This document shows positions 40,866 through 49,534 of a stretch of 64,000 bases of DNA, one piece after another. Every line of letters begins with the position of its first letter. Position 1 is the first letter of the stretch. The notes below the pieces were generated by a model, which searched no databases, had not been told where the DNA came from, and worked only from the letters and a program-made list of their open reading frames with translations. The DNA lies in contig CADFMD010000002.1 in NCBI GenBank assembly GCA_902835305.1, positions 124,001 through 188,000 of the forward strand, in the 5' to 3' direction. A program made the translations under genes and the position numbers. The DNA is from Coriobacteriaceae bacterium. Lineage in GTDB: Bacteria; Actinomycetota; Coriobacteriia; Coriobacteriales; Coriobacteriaceae.

Positions 40866-41237
40866 TTACGCCTCCTTTCGAGGAGCAACGACGACGGTGA
40901 TGTGGGAAGTACGCTTCAGAATGCGAGAAGCGGAACCCTTGGCGCGGGGACGGATGCGCTTAAGCGTCGGACCCTCGTCAACATAGGCAGCGGCGACAAC
41001 CAGGTTGTCGGCACGCAGACCGTTGTTGTTCTCGGCGTTCGCAACGGCGGAACGGAGAACCTTCTCGACATCCACGGCGACGGCGCGGTCGCAGAAGTGG
41101 AGGATGTCGAAGGCCTGAGCGACAGGCTTGCGGCGGATCAGATCGACCACCAGGCGGGCCTTGCTGGGGGAAACACGCACGTACTTAGCGACGGCGCGAA
41201 CCTCGGTGGCCTCAGTTTCAATAGACTTAGTTGCCAT
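40866..41237 (-). CDS. rplV: 50S ribosomal protein L22
   Basis: 123 residues, with VRVSPSKARLVVDLIRRKPV and the tunnel-lining loop ending LKRIRPRAKGSASRILKRTS. L22 narrows the exit tunnel and is a site of macrolide-resistance changes. 14 bp after rpsS. Confidence 0.97.
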   Translation of the reverse strand: MATKSIETEATEVRAVAKYVRVSPSKARLVVDLIRRKPVAQAFDILHFCDRAVAVDVEKVLRSAVANAENNNGLRADNLVVAAAYVDEGPTLKRIRPRAKGSASRILKRTSHITVVVAPRKEA

Positions 41238-41251
41238 TTACGGTTAACCCC

Positions 41252-41512
41252 CTATTTGGCCTTGTGGCCACGGAACGTACGAGTCGGCGCGAACTCGCCG
41301 AGCTTGTGACCAACCATGGACTCGGTAACATACACGGGCACATGCTTGCGGCCGTCGTGGACGGCGATGGTGTGACCAACCATCTCGGGGAAGATGGTGG
41401 ACGCGCGGGACCAGGTCTTCACGACGTCCTTCTTGCCAGCCTCGTTCATCGCGGTGATACGCGAGAGAAGGCGAGTCTCCACGAACGGGCCCTTTTTGAG
41501 ACTTCTGCTCAT
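41252..41512 (-). CDS. rpsS: 30S ribosomal protein S19
   Basis: 86 residues beginning MSRSLKKGPFVETRLLSRIT with HDGRKHVPVYVTESMVGHKL, the family signature, near the end. Part of the 30S head. Lies between rplB and rplV. Confidence 0.97.
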   Translation of the reverse strand: MSRSLKKGPFVETRLLSRITAMNEAGKKDVVKTWSRASTIFPEMVGHTIAVHDGRKHVPVYVTESMVGHKLGEFAPTRTFRGHKAK

Positions 41513-41544
41513 AAGTGCTTTCTCCTAAAACTCGGTATCCGAAA

Positions 41545-42375
41545 TTACTTCTTACGGCGACGAATGATGTGCTGGTTCGAGACCTTCTTCTTCTTGCGCG
41601 TACGAAGGCCCTTCGTCGGCTTACCCCAGGGGGTAACAGAGGGACGACCAGAGGTGTGGTTCTTGCCCTCGCCACCGCCGTGCGGGTGGTCGACAGGGTT
41701 CATGACGGTACCGCGGACGGTCGGGCGCACGTTCATGTGACGCTTACGGCCGGCCTTGCCGATGACGATGTTGGCGTGATCGGCGTTGCCGACCTCACCG
41801 ACGGTGGCGCGGCAGGTAACGAGGATGCGGCGCATCTCGGAGGAAGGCATACGGACGATAGCGTACTTGCCCTCCTTACCCATCAGCTGGCAGGAGTTAC
41901 CGGCGGAACGGGCGATAGCAGCGCCCTTGCCCGGCTGGAACTCGACGGCGTGGATGAGCGTACCGACGGGGATGTCGGCGAGGGGCAGAGCGTTGCCCGG
42001 CTTGATGTCGGCGTCAGAACCGGACATGATGGTCTGACCGACCTCGAGGCCCTTGGGGGCCAGGATGTAGCGCTTCTCACCGTCAGCGTAGTGCAGCAGA
42101 GCGATGCGAGCGGAACGGTTCGGATCGTACTCGATCGTGGCAACCTTGGCGGGCACGCCGTCCTTGTTGCGCTTGAAGTCGATCACGCGGTAACGACGCT
42201 TCACGCCGCCGCCCTGGTGGCGGGTGGTGATGCGGCCGTTGTTGTTACGACCGGCCTTCTTGGGCAGGGGCTCGAGAAGAGACTTCTCGGGCTTGGTGCA
42301 GGTGATCTCGGAGAAGTCGGAGATCGTCTGCCAACGCCTACCAGCGGAGGTCGGCTTAAGGTGCTTTACAGCCAT
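41545..42375 (-). CDS. rplB: 50S ribosomal protein L2
   Basis: 276 residues. Conserved HQGGGVKRRYRVIDFKRNK, and the peptidyl-transferase-associated region VRGTVMNPVDHPHGGGEG with the essential His. ATG 42375 (MAVKHLKPTSAGRR) has GAAAGGG upstream; the longer reading to 42450 is leader. A 179-bp gap separates it from rplW, with promoter-like sequence repeated at rplC. Confidence 0.97.
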   Translation of the reverse strand: MAVKHLKPTSAGRRWQTISDFSEITCTKPEKSLLEPLPKKAGRNNNGRITTRHQGGGVKRRYRVIDFKRNKDGVPAKVATIEYDPNRSARIALLHYADGEKRYILAPKGLEVGQTIMSGSDADIKPGNALPLADIPVGTLIHAVEFQPGKGAAIARSAGNSCQLMGKEGKYAIVRMPSSEMRRILVTCRATVGEVGNADHANIVIGKAGRKRHMNVRPTVRGTVMNPVDHPHGGGEGKNHTSGRPSVTPWGKPTKGLRTRKKKKVSNQHIIRRRKK

Positions 42376-42455
42376 TACAATCCCTTTCAATAGGAATCCG
42401 TTAGCCATCGCAGACAGGGATTCGAGGTTCTGCCTCGGGTGCGATGACACCGGAC

Positions 42456-42481
42456 GTATACACGGTTCCGGGCGTGTCCAT
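42456..42481. repeat. 26-bp sequence shared by the rplB and rplC leaders
   Basis: GTATACACGG...GGGCGTGTCCAT here matches 44321-44346 at 23 of 26 positions. On the minus strand each copy ends in GTGTATAC, a possible -10 region. Both stand before r-protein genes. Confidence 0.5.
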
Positions 42482-42554
42482 TTTATACGCCCAAAACCTT
42501 GAGCTCTCGCCTCCCCTATTTGGGAGGCATGAGCTCACTCAACAGCAGCGAGTC

Positions 42555-42842
42555 TTAGGCCTGGTTGCCAAAGACCTCGATGGTGTCGCCCTCGGCCAGC
42601 GTGACGATGGCCTTCTTCCAAGAACGGGTCTTGCCGGCGACATAGCGCACGCGCTTGGTCTTGGGCTTGACCGTCAGGGTGTTCACGCGAACGACCTTGA
42701 CGCCGAAGATCTCCTCGACAGCGTCCTTGATCTGATACTTGTTAGCATCCTTGGCGACCTCGAACGTATACTTGTTCTGCTCCATGCCGGAGAAGGAACG
42801 CTCGGACACGATCGGACGGATGATGATCTCGTGGGCGGTCAT
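42555..42842 (-). CDS. rplW: 50S ribosomal protein L23
   Basis: 95 residues, starting MTAHEIIIRPIVSERSFSGM with FEVAKDANKYQIKDAVEEIF and VNTLTVKPKTKRVR. Lies at the exit tunnel and docks SRP and trigger factor. Directly adjacent to rplD. Confidence 0.96.
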   Translation of the reverse strand: MTAHEIIIRPIVSERSFSGMEQNKYTFEVAKDANKYQIKDAVEEIFGVKVVRVNTLTVKPKTKRVRYVAGKTRSWKKAIVTLAEGDTIEVFGNQA

Positions 42843-43469
42843 TTAAGCAAGCACCTCCCCGAAGTGAGCGGCGATGTCGGCGGGCATCAGCACGGCGTTG
42901 TTGTTGACGAGATCGTAGGTGTTGGCCTCGTCGGCAGTGATGATGAACGTCTTGGGAATGTTGCGGAACGACAGGTAGGCGTTGACGTCCTCATCGCGAA
43001 CGATGATGGTCAGACGCTTGCCCTCAAGGCCGAGAGCCTTGAGCATGGCAACGGCAGCCTTGGTGGAAGGCTTCTCGAAGCCGTAGTCGTCGACGAGCAC
43101 AAGCTCGCCATCGGCCAGCTTGGCGGACAGCGCAGAGCGCATAGCCAGCTTGACCTCCTTGTTGTTCATACGCTTAGCGTAGGAACGGGGCTTGGGGGCG
43201 AAGACAACGCCACCGTGACGCCACTGGGCAGCACGGATGGAACCCTGGCGGGCACGGCCGGTGCCCTTCTGACGCCAAGGCTTCTTGCCGCCACCGGAAA
43301 CCTCAGAGCGGCCCTTAGCGGACTGGGTGCCCTGACGCCAAGAGGCCATCTGGCACTTGACGATGTGGTGCATAACGTGGATGTTCGGCTCGATGCCGTA
43401 CACCTCAGCGGCGAGCTCGGCCTCGGCGACCTTCTTGCCCTCGCTGTTCTTTACTTCAAACTTTGCCAT
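42843..43469 (-). CDS. rplD: 50S ribosomal protein L4
   Basis: 208 residues with the tunnel loop GGGKKPWRQKGTGRARQGSI and RSYAKRMNNKEVKLAMRSAL. In gammaproteobacteria L4 also represses the S10 operon through a leader hairpin; here a structured leader precedes rplC but no homology to that system is claimed. Between rplC and rplW. Confidence 0.97.
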   Translation of the reverse strand: MAKFEVKNSEGKKVAEAELAAEVYGIEPNIHVMHHIVKCQMASWRQGTQSAKGRSEVSGGGKKPWRQKGTGRARQGSIRAAQWRHGGVVFAPKPRSYAKRMNNKEVKLAMRSALSAKLADGELVLVDDYGFEKPSTKAAVAMLKALGLEGKRLTIIVRDEDVNAYLSFRNIPKTFIITADEANTYDLVNNNAVLMPADIAAHFGEVLA

Positions 43470-43515
43470 TTAAGTGTTCTCCTTGGTATGACGCTGGGCT
43501 AAATGGGCTGGGCCC

Positions 43516-44136
43516 TTAGGCCATACGGATGGCGACGAGACCATTCTTGGCACCCGGGACAGCGCCCTTGACCAAGATGAGGTTCTGCTCGGCATCGATG
43601 CGGACAACGGAAAGGTTCTTGACGGTAACGCGCTCGTTACCCATGTGACCGGCCATCTTGACGCCCTTGAGGACGCGCGCAGGATAGGCGCACTGACCGA
43701 TAGAACCGGGGTGACGCTGGAAGTGAGAACCATGCGTCATAGGACCGCGGCGCTGACCCCAGCGCTTGATGCGACCCTGGAAGCCCTTACCCTTGGAGGT
43801 ACCGATGACGTCGACCTTCTCGACATCAGCGAAATCAGCGACGGTGACGACCTCGCCGACCTTGTGCTCCTCGCCGTTCTCGACGCGGACCTCACGAAGG
43901 AAACGGACAGGCTCGACGCCAGCCTTAGCGAAGTGACCAGCCATGGGCTTGTTCACGTTCTTGGCCTTGATGTCGCCGAAACCGATCTGGACGGCGTCAT
44001 AGCCGTCGGTTGCCTGAGTTTTAACCTGCGAGACAGCGCAGGGGCCAGCCTGGATGACCGTGACGGGAACGACGTTGTCGTCCTCGTCCCAAACCTGGGT
44101 CATGCCAATCTTGCGGCCGAGAATCATGCTGATCAA
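43516..44136 (-). CDS. rplC: 50S ribosomal protein L3
   Basis: 206 residues with ILGRKIGMTQVWDEDDNVVP at the start and TSKGKGFQGRIKRWGQRRGP in the middle. A TTG at 44136 is preferred because related Coriobacteriia L3 proteins have two or three residues before the Ile-x-GRKIGMTQ motif and a GGGA stands seven bases upstream; ATG 44127 is the alternative. It is the first gene of this block, although rpsJ normally lies directly upstream; rpsJ is 14 kb away. Confidence 0.95.
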   Translation of the reverse strand: MISMILGRKIGMTQVWDEDDNVVPVTVIQAGPCAVSQVKTQATDGYDAVQIGFGDIKAKNVNKPMAGHFAKAGVEPVRFLREVRVENGEEHKVGEVVTVADFADVEKVDVIGTSKGKGFQGRIKRWGQRRGPMTHGSHFQRHPGSIGQCAYPARVLKGVKMAGHMGNERVTVKNLSVVRIDAEQNLILVKGAVPGAKNGLVAIRMA

Positions 44137-44156
44137 GATATGATCCCAACTCTCGC

Positions 44157-44208
44157 GTGGTCTTGGGACAATGCGTACACCACCGAGCGTACGCCCCTAG
44201 AGGACCAC
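44157..44208 (-). promoter_or_regulatory. Structured leader before rplC
   Basis: GTGGTC/GACCAC form an outer stem and GCGTAC/GTACGC (44173-44178, 44189-44194) an inner one, with GGGA/CCCC pairing between them. It lies 21-72 bases upstream of the start and could be an autoregulatory leader. Confidence 0.45.
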
Positions 44209-44232
44209 TACTTACACGACGTGCTCCCCAGC

Positions 44233-44260
44233 CTTGTATTGCACCCAGACTACCTGACAA
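44233..44260 (-). promoter_or_regulatory. Candidate promoter for the rplC-rplX operon
   Basis: Minus strand TTGTCA (44260-44255), 16-bp spacer, TACAAG (44238-44233). It would give a leader of about 90 bases containing the hairpin at 44157-44208. Confidence 0.38.
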
Positions 44261-44403
44261 CCCTATTAAGCAGGCATTTTGTCCAGCCAGAATACTCCCC
44301 TGGTTTCACACAGCTGTTTAGTATACACGGCTGCGGGCGTATCCATCGAGATTCATATTTCACTCACATTGTTTACGCAGGTAAAGTGCGTGGAGTCGCC
44401 TGG

Positions 44404-44540
44404 GCTTGGCAGAGGGGCGGCGAAATATATTAAGTTTGCTGCTCTACAGTCCTGCGCAAGACGGAAAGCACATTAAGTGCTTTCCTTTGCGTGCGGAACT
44501 CGCGACAAACTTAATATATTTCGCCGCCCCTCTGCCAAGC
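44404..44540. repeat. 35-bp perfect inverted repeat with nested hairpin
   Basis: Arms 44404-44438 and 44506-44540 are perfectly complementary over 35 bp. The 67-bp centre contains GGAAAGCAC-N5-GTGCTTTCC (44463-44485). It lies between the phosphatase gene stop and the rplC leader, so it could be a terminator of the former, part of the S10 leader, or a small palindromic mobile element. Nothing else is seen in 44347-44584. Confidence 0.85.
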
Positions 44541-44584
44541 TCGGGAGACGACACGTTGATGTCTGCTTAACTCTGCTCGCTCAG

Positions 44585-45211
44585 CTAATTACTTTGTTGG
44601 GGGTCCACTATTTGTTGAAGGGTGAACTTACACTGCATTGGCTCGCCTTCTGCTTGCGGCTTTTCCTCGTCAAAATCGAAGATCATGATGGCGCAGTTGG
44701 GGAGTTTTGCTGGGAGCTCGAAGCCCTCTGGGGCTGCAGCCTTGATGAATTGGCGGCTGGCGCTGCCGTGGCTTACTGCTAGTAGGGTTTCGATGCCCTC
44801 GGCGCTTATGAGATTGGTGAGAGCAGCTACCATGCGTTCTTGCAACGTTTTGCTTCCCTCTCCTCCAAAGGGGACCAAGTCCTCGCCCGGATCCCAGACG
44901 TCGGTAGGTAATGCGTCGTGAGGGCCTTCCTCGAAGGTTCCGTAGCAGCGCTCGATGATGCCTTCGCAGGGCTCAACGTCAGCGTCTGCGCCGAGAAGCT
45001 CGGTTGCGACGAGACTTGCCGTGTCCATGGCTCGGCCTAAGGGCGAAGAGACCACTTTGTCGGGGACGACGCCATGGACCTTGAGCCATGCGGCGGCTGT
45101 CTGTGCCTGTTGACGACCCAAATTGGTGAGCGGTGAATCGCAGCGACCCTGGACGAGCTTTTTGACGTTGAATTCCGTCTGGCCGTGGCGGAGCAGATAC
45201 AGCTTTTTCAT
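44585..45211 (-). CDS. Histidine phosphatase (phosphoglycerate-mutase-like)
   Basis: 208 residues. The catalytic RHG is in LYLLRHGQTEFN (residues 4-15); the second His is in LLAVSHGSASRQF near 165, and the acid Glu lies in CEGIIERCYGTFEEG. This is the cofactor-independent-looking broad phosphatase group (GpmB/CobC/PhoE type). It follows the cation-efflux gene by 39 bp. The substrate cannot be read from sequence. Confidence 0.88.
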   Translation of the reverse strand: MKKLYLLRHGQTEFNVKKLVQGRCDSPLTNLGRQQAQTAAAWLKVHGVVPDKVVSSPLGRAMDTASLVATELLGADADVEPCEGIIERCYGTFEEGPHDALPTDVWDPGEDLVPFGGEGSKTLQERMVAALTNLISAEGIETLLAVSHGSASRQFIKAAAPEGFELPAKLPNCAIMIFDFDEEKPQAEGEPMQCKFTLQQIVDPQQSN

Positions 45212-45250
45212 AGTCTCCCCTTCTGTATAACTTGCTTTGCCGGCACAGCC

Positions 45251-46411
45251 CTACTCGTGGGTATGCCCTACGTAGTCTTCGTCGATCGTAATCTTTGCAA
45301 TCGACTTGGGATATTCCGATTCGACCCGTTGTGCCAGCGCGTGTTTGAGCTCATCGGCATCCATGTCCAAATCCGAGGGTCGCACGCAGTCAAAGATCAC
45401 ATTGGTGTGCGTAGGACCCGGCACGCAGCGCAGATCGTGAATTGAAAGGCGGCTATCGATCTGTTGAGCCATGGCGTTAATGCGTAAACGCATGCTCGCC
45501 ACATTGGGATCGTCGGTCACGATGGGGTCGTAATGGAGCGTGACAATCATACCGTCTTCGTTTCTAAACGACTGCTCGATGTTATCGAGCGTGTCATGGC
45601 TTTCCAGAGGGCTGGCCTCGGCTGCCATCTCGGCGTGAGCGCTTGCGAACTTTCTGCCCGGACCGTAGTCGTGAACCATCAGATCGTGAACGCCCAGAAC
45701 GCCGGGGTAGCTCATGATCTTGTCTCGAATGTGCTTGACCAGCTTAGGATCGGGCGTCTGGCCCAAAAGCGGGCTCACCGTATCCTGGATGAGTTCAAAA
45801 CCGCTCCAGCCAATATAGGCGCCAACGGCAAGGCCGACCCATGCGTCAAGATTGATGTGCGTCGTCTGCGAAACAATTGCGCACGCCAGCACGGCGCCTG
45901 TGGCAAGAACATCGTTCTTGGAATCTTGCGCGGTCGCATGCAGTGTCTCGGACTCAATGCGATCGCCGAGCTTTTGGTTGAGGGCCGCCATCCAGAGCTT
46001 TACGACCATCGAAAGCACTAGAACTGCCACCAGGGCAAGCGAGAACTCGACAGGTTCGGGGTGGATGACGCGCTCAACCGAGGACTTCACCAGTTCAACG
46101 CCAATCAGCAGCACGAGCGCCGCCACGACCAGACCCGAGAGATACTCGTAGCGACCGTGGCCGTAAGGATGCTCGGGGTCGGCCGGCTTGCTCGCCAGCT
46201 TAAAGCCCAGCACGCTCACGATATTCGAGCTGGCATCGGACAGGTTGTTCATGGCATCCGCAACAATCGAAACCGATCCCGAAACCACACCAATGGCACC
46301 CTTTGCAGCACAAAGCGCCACATTGGCGACAATACACACCATGCCCGCTAACGTGCCCACACGTGCACGATCACCCTGCGCGCGCTTAACAATCCACTCG
46401 ACCATCTGCAT
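45251..46411 (-). CDS. Cation diffusion facilitator (CDF) metal efflux protein
   Basis: 386 residues, six predicted membrane helices in the first ~210 residues and a cytosolic domain after. Metal-site pattern IVADAMNNLSDASSN in helix 2 and the HPYGHGRYEYLSG loop are typical. The A-site has DxxxD with Asn at one flanking position, as in several Mn/Fe/Zn exporters. C-terminal domain is extended by about 80 residues compared with FieF. Preceded by a terminator closing the fatty-acid operon. Confidence 0.88.
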   Translation of the reverse strand: MQMVEWIVKRAQGDRARVGTLAGMVCIVANVALCAAKGAIGVVSGSVSIVADAMNNLSDASSNIVSVLGFKLASKPADPEHPYGHGRYEYLSGLVVAALVLLIGVELVKSSVERVIHPEPVEFSLALVAVLVLSMVVKLWMAALNQKLGDRIESETLHATAQDSKNDVLATGAVLACAIVSQTTHINLDAWVGLAVGAYIGWSGFELIQDTVSPLLGQTPDPKLVKHIRDKIMSYPGVLGVHDLMVHDYGPGRKFASAHAEMAAEASPLESHDTLDNIEQSFRNEDGMIVTLHYDPIVTDDPNVASMRLRINAMAQQIDSRLSIHDLRCVPGPTHTNVIFDCVRPSDLDMDADELKHALAQRVESEYPKSIAKITIDEDYVGHTHE

Positions 46412-46485
46412 CCGCCCCCACGGTACTACTTATATATCTATTGCTTGACCGGATTGTAGTGTAGCCACTTTGTCCCCCAGATACA

Positions 46486-46517
46486 AAAAGGCCGCAGCCC
46501 ACACGGGCCACGGCCTT
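46486..46517 (-). terminator. Terminator after the EIIC gene
   Basis: AAGGCCGTGGCCC...CGGCCTTTTT on the minus strand: a GGCCG/CGGCC stem followed by T5. It ends the fabH-to-EIIC transcript. Confidence 0.75.
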
Positions 46518-46554
46518 GGAACATGACAAAGGAATCGTCCTTTGTCGCACAGAT

Positions 46555-47793
46555 TTATGCGCTTGCTTCAGCAGCGCTCGCCACTGTTTCGGGCAAATCG
46601 GCTTCGTCTTCTGCCGCATGCCCCTTCGCCGGCACCACGCCAAAGCAGTAGCTCAGCGCCGCGGACACCGCAAATGCCACACCGCCGGCAGTGCAGCACC
46701 ACAGCAGGTTCGAGATGCCGCCCGTGGCAAAGCCAATGACCATGAGGACATTCGTCATGCCGATGGTATAGGCCGTAACGTGGCCCACGGCAGCAACAAG
46801 GCCTCCGACGGCGCCGCCAATGGCCATGCACGTCAGACACCCGCCATATTTAAAGCCGCAACCGTACAGCGCCGGCTCGCTTACGCCGCCAAGCACGCCC
46901 GAGATTGAATAGCCCAGCATGAGCGCCTTCTCGTCCTTATCCGCAACGCGAAGCGACGCGCCAAAGGGCATGCCCCAAACGGCGAACGTTGCCATCGTCG
47001 CGGCAATGAGAATGCACGAATCCGTTCCCACACTCATAAACTGCGCATAGGCGAGCGATAGGACAACGTTGCTGACACCCGCGATCTTTAGGAACTCCCA
47101 ACCCGCGGCAAGCCCCATGAGCGTGAGCAGCGACACGATGCCACCGGAATTGCCAAGCATAAACATAAGCTGGCCCAGCAACATTCCCAGATAGCTGCCC
47201 GCCGGCGCCGTGATACACAGGGATACCGGAACCATGACGAGCATGGTCGCAAACGGAACGAACGAAAACGCCACGGCCTTAGGGATAACGCGCCGAAAGA
47301 AACACTCCACTCGCCATAGCACGGGCACCGAGATGAGAACCGGAATAACAGTCGTCGTGTAATCATTGACCGGCGCGGGAAGCAGACCATACACGGAAGT
47401 CATCGATGCCCCCGTCGTCGATGCGGCATCGACGAGCTTAAGCAGATCGGGCGCAATCAATACGCCGCCCAGCATCATGCCCAGCTGCTCCGAGCAACCG
47501 AGCTGGCGGGCGGCCGCCCAACCAAGATAAATGGGCAAAAAGTAGTAGCCGGCGTTATAGAGCCAACTGTAGAACAGGCGATAGATTTCGGAATCGGCAG
47601 ACCATAGGCCCAGCATGCCTTCGCCCATAATGACGGCGACGGTGCGGAACAAAGCCGCGCAGACAATAAACGGCAGCGTCGACATCATGCTTTTGGACAG
47701 ATAGTCCACCACGGCCATGGCGTTTGATGAAACCGTCGTTGTAAACGAGGTGTTAGAAACTTGCGACACAGGAACCCTTTCCCAATGTGACAT
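46555..47793 (-). CDS. PTS EIIC-like membrane protein, no EIIA/EIIB domains
   Basis: 412 residues, about ten hydrophobic segments of the glucose/beta-glucoside EIIC family: LSKSMMSTLPFIVCAALFRT at the start, GGVLIAPDL, and the conserved ISGVLGGVSEPALYG near 300, where the GI-TEP-type motif is replaced by GGVSEPALYG. No EIIB Cys motif or EIIA His domain is encoded here or nearby. ATG 47793 has AAAGGGA eight bases upstream and it is 16 bp after accDA, so it is transcribed with the fatty-acid genes. Role unknown. Confidence 0.8.
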   Translation of the reverse strand: MSHWERVPVSQVSNTSFTTTVSSNAMAVVDYLSKSMMSTLPFIVCAALFRTVAVIMGEGMLGLWSADSEIYRLFYSWLYNAGYYFLPIYLGWAAARQLGCSEQLGMMLGGVLIAPDLLKLVDAASTTGASMTSVYGLLPAPVNDYTTTVIPVLISVPVLWRVECFFRRVIPKAVAFSFVPFATMLVMVPVSLCITAPAGSYLGMLLGQLMFMLGNSGGIVSLLTLMGLAAGWEFLKIAGVSNVVLSLAYAQFMSVGTDSCILIAATMATFAVWGMPFGASLRVADKDEKALMLGYSISGVLGGVSEPALYGCGFKYGGCLTCMAIGGAVGGLVAAVGHVTAYTIGMTNVLMVIGFATGGISNLLWCCTAGGVAFAVSAALSYCFGVVPAKGHAAEDEADLPETVASAAEASA

Positions 47794-47809
47794 GCGGACT
47801 GTCCCTTTG

Positions 47810-49534
47810 TTACATCGTGCGGTATCGACCGATTGCGCGGTACTTTTCGTAGCGGAGGTTTGTGAGGGTCGCGTCGTCGAGCCGCCCAAGCGTATCGAAG
47901 GCATCAAATGCCGAGGACATGACGGCACCGGCAATCTCCTCATGCGACAGGCCCCTATCGTCGACAATGCCGTCGATAATACCGAGCGCCAACAGATCGG
48001 GGGCCGTGAGCTTAAGCGCCTCGGCGGCCTCATTCGCGCGCTCGGTATCCTTCCACAGGATCGACGCACAGGCCTCGGGGCTCACGACCGAATAGGCCGA
48101 GCTCGAGAGCATCAGGATGCGGTCGGCCACGGACAGCGCCAGCGCGCCACCAGAGCCGCCTTCGCCCGTCACCACCGAGACAATCGGTGTCTTAAGGCCG
48201 CTCATCTCCATGAGATTTTGGGCAATCGCCTCGCCCTGGCCGCGCTCCTCGGCACCGATGCCGCAAAACGCGCCCGAAGTATCGACCAGGCACAGAACCG
48301 GTCGACCAAACTTTTCGGCTTGGCGCATAAGGCGACGCGCTTTGCGGTAGCCCTCGGGATGCGCCATGCCAAAGTTGCGGCGCATACGCTCTTTGGTCGT
48401 GGTGCCGCGCTCGATGGCGATAACCGTCACGGGGCGTCCGTCTTTCCAGCCAATGCCAGCCACCACGGCGGCGTCATCACCAAAGTAACGGTCGCCATGC
48501 AGCTCCACAAATCCGTCCAGGCCCAGCGAGATCATCTCACCCGCCGTGGCACGATCTGCCGAGCGGGTCTGCTTGACAATCTCGAGCGCGGTTTTTGGTG
48601 CCGCCGAGCGCTTAAACAAGTATCCCAGCTTTTTGCCGCGGCGACCCGCATGCACAATCTCGTGCGGTGCCCCCAGGCTGGGCGCGTGCCCTTCGTGCAG
48701 CGCCAGCAGCTCGCCTACCGTGAGCGCAATCTCGCCACGCGGAACAACGGCATCGCAAAAGCCGTGCTCCAGCAAAAACTCGGAGCGCTGGAATCCCTTG
48801 GGCAGACGCTTGTGCATGTTCTGCTCGATCACGCGCGGGCCGGCAAATGCCGTCAGGGCATCGGGCTCGGCCAGGATAATGTCGCCCTCCATGGCAAAGC
48901 TCGCGGTTACACCTCCGGTCGTGGGGTCGGTGAGCACCGTGATATACAGGCCGCCCGCCTCGCTGTGGCGCCGAACCGCCGCAGAAATCTTGGCCATCTG
49001 CATAAGCGAGGTCACGCCCTCTTGCATGCGCGCACCGCCCGAAACGGTAAAGCCGACAACTGGCAATCCCAGCTCGGTCGCACGCTCAAATGCGCGACAG
49101 ATCTTCTCGCCCACCACGGAGCCCATCGAGCCCATCATAAAGTTAGCGTCCATAAAGAAGAGCGCGGTATCGCAACCGCAGATTTTGCCCCTGCCGCACA
49201 CAACGGCATCGCGCTCGCCCGAACGCTCGCTCACGCTCTTGAGCTTATCGGCATAGCCGGGAAACGAGAGGAAGTCCTCCGACGCCAGATTGGCATCCCA
49301 TTCCTCAAACGTGCCCTCGTCGACCGTCATGCGCATACGCGCGCGACCGCTCACGCGAAAGTGTTTGCCGCAACGAGGGCAGACCTCGAGGTTGTCGTGT
49401 AGGCGTGCCTCATCGATCACACGGCGGCACTCTGGGCACTTGATAAACACGTGGCGCGCGGGAAACTCGGCGCACGACTCGGTTATCGGCCCCTCAAGGA
49501 CATTGACCGTCTTCGCTTTTCTATTCATCAGCAT
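47810..49534 (-). CDS. accDA: Acetyl-CoA carboxylase carboxyltransferase, fused beta-alpha subunits
   Basis: 574 residues. The AccD half (1-~270) carries the zinc ribbon CPECRRVI...CPRCGKHF and GASGGARMQEG-like FTVSGGARMQEGVTSLMQ. The AccA half has RGTTTKERMRRNFGMAHPEG and VSVVTGEGGSGGALAL. Normally two genes, they are fused in one frame. It transfers the carboxyl group from biotin to acetyl-CoA to make malonyl-CoA. Its start overlaps the accC stop. Confidence 0.95.
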   Translation of the reverse strand: MLMNRKAKTVNVLEGPITESCAEFPARHVFIKCPECRRVIDEARLHDNLEVCPRCGKHFRVSGRARMRMTVDEGTFEEWDANLASEDFLSFPGYADKLKSVSERSGERDAVVCGRGKICGCDTALFFMDANFMMGSMGSVVGEKICRAFERATELGLPVVGFTVSGGARMQEGVTSLMQMAKISAAVRRHSEAGGLYITVLTDPTTGGVTASFAMEGDIILAEPDALTAFAGPRVIEQNMHKRLPKGFQRSEFLLEHGFCDAVVPRGEIALTVGELLALHEGHAPSLGAPHEIVHAGRRGKKLGYLFKRSAAPKTALEIVKQTRSADRATAGEMISLGLDGFVELHGDRYFGDDAAVVAGIGWKDGRPVTVIAIERGTTTKERMRRNFGMAHPEGYRKARRLMRQAEKFGRPVLCLVDTSGAFCGIGAEERGQGEAIAQNLMEMSGLKTPIVSVVTGEGGSGGALALSVADRILMLSSSAYSVVSPEACASILWKDTERANEAAEALKLTAPDLLALGIIDGIVDDRGLSHEEIAGAVMSSAFDAFDTLGRLDDATLTNLRYEKYRAIGRYRTM

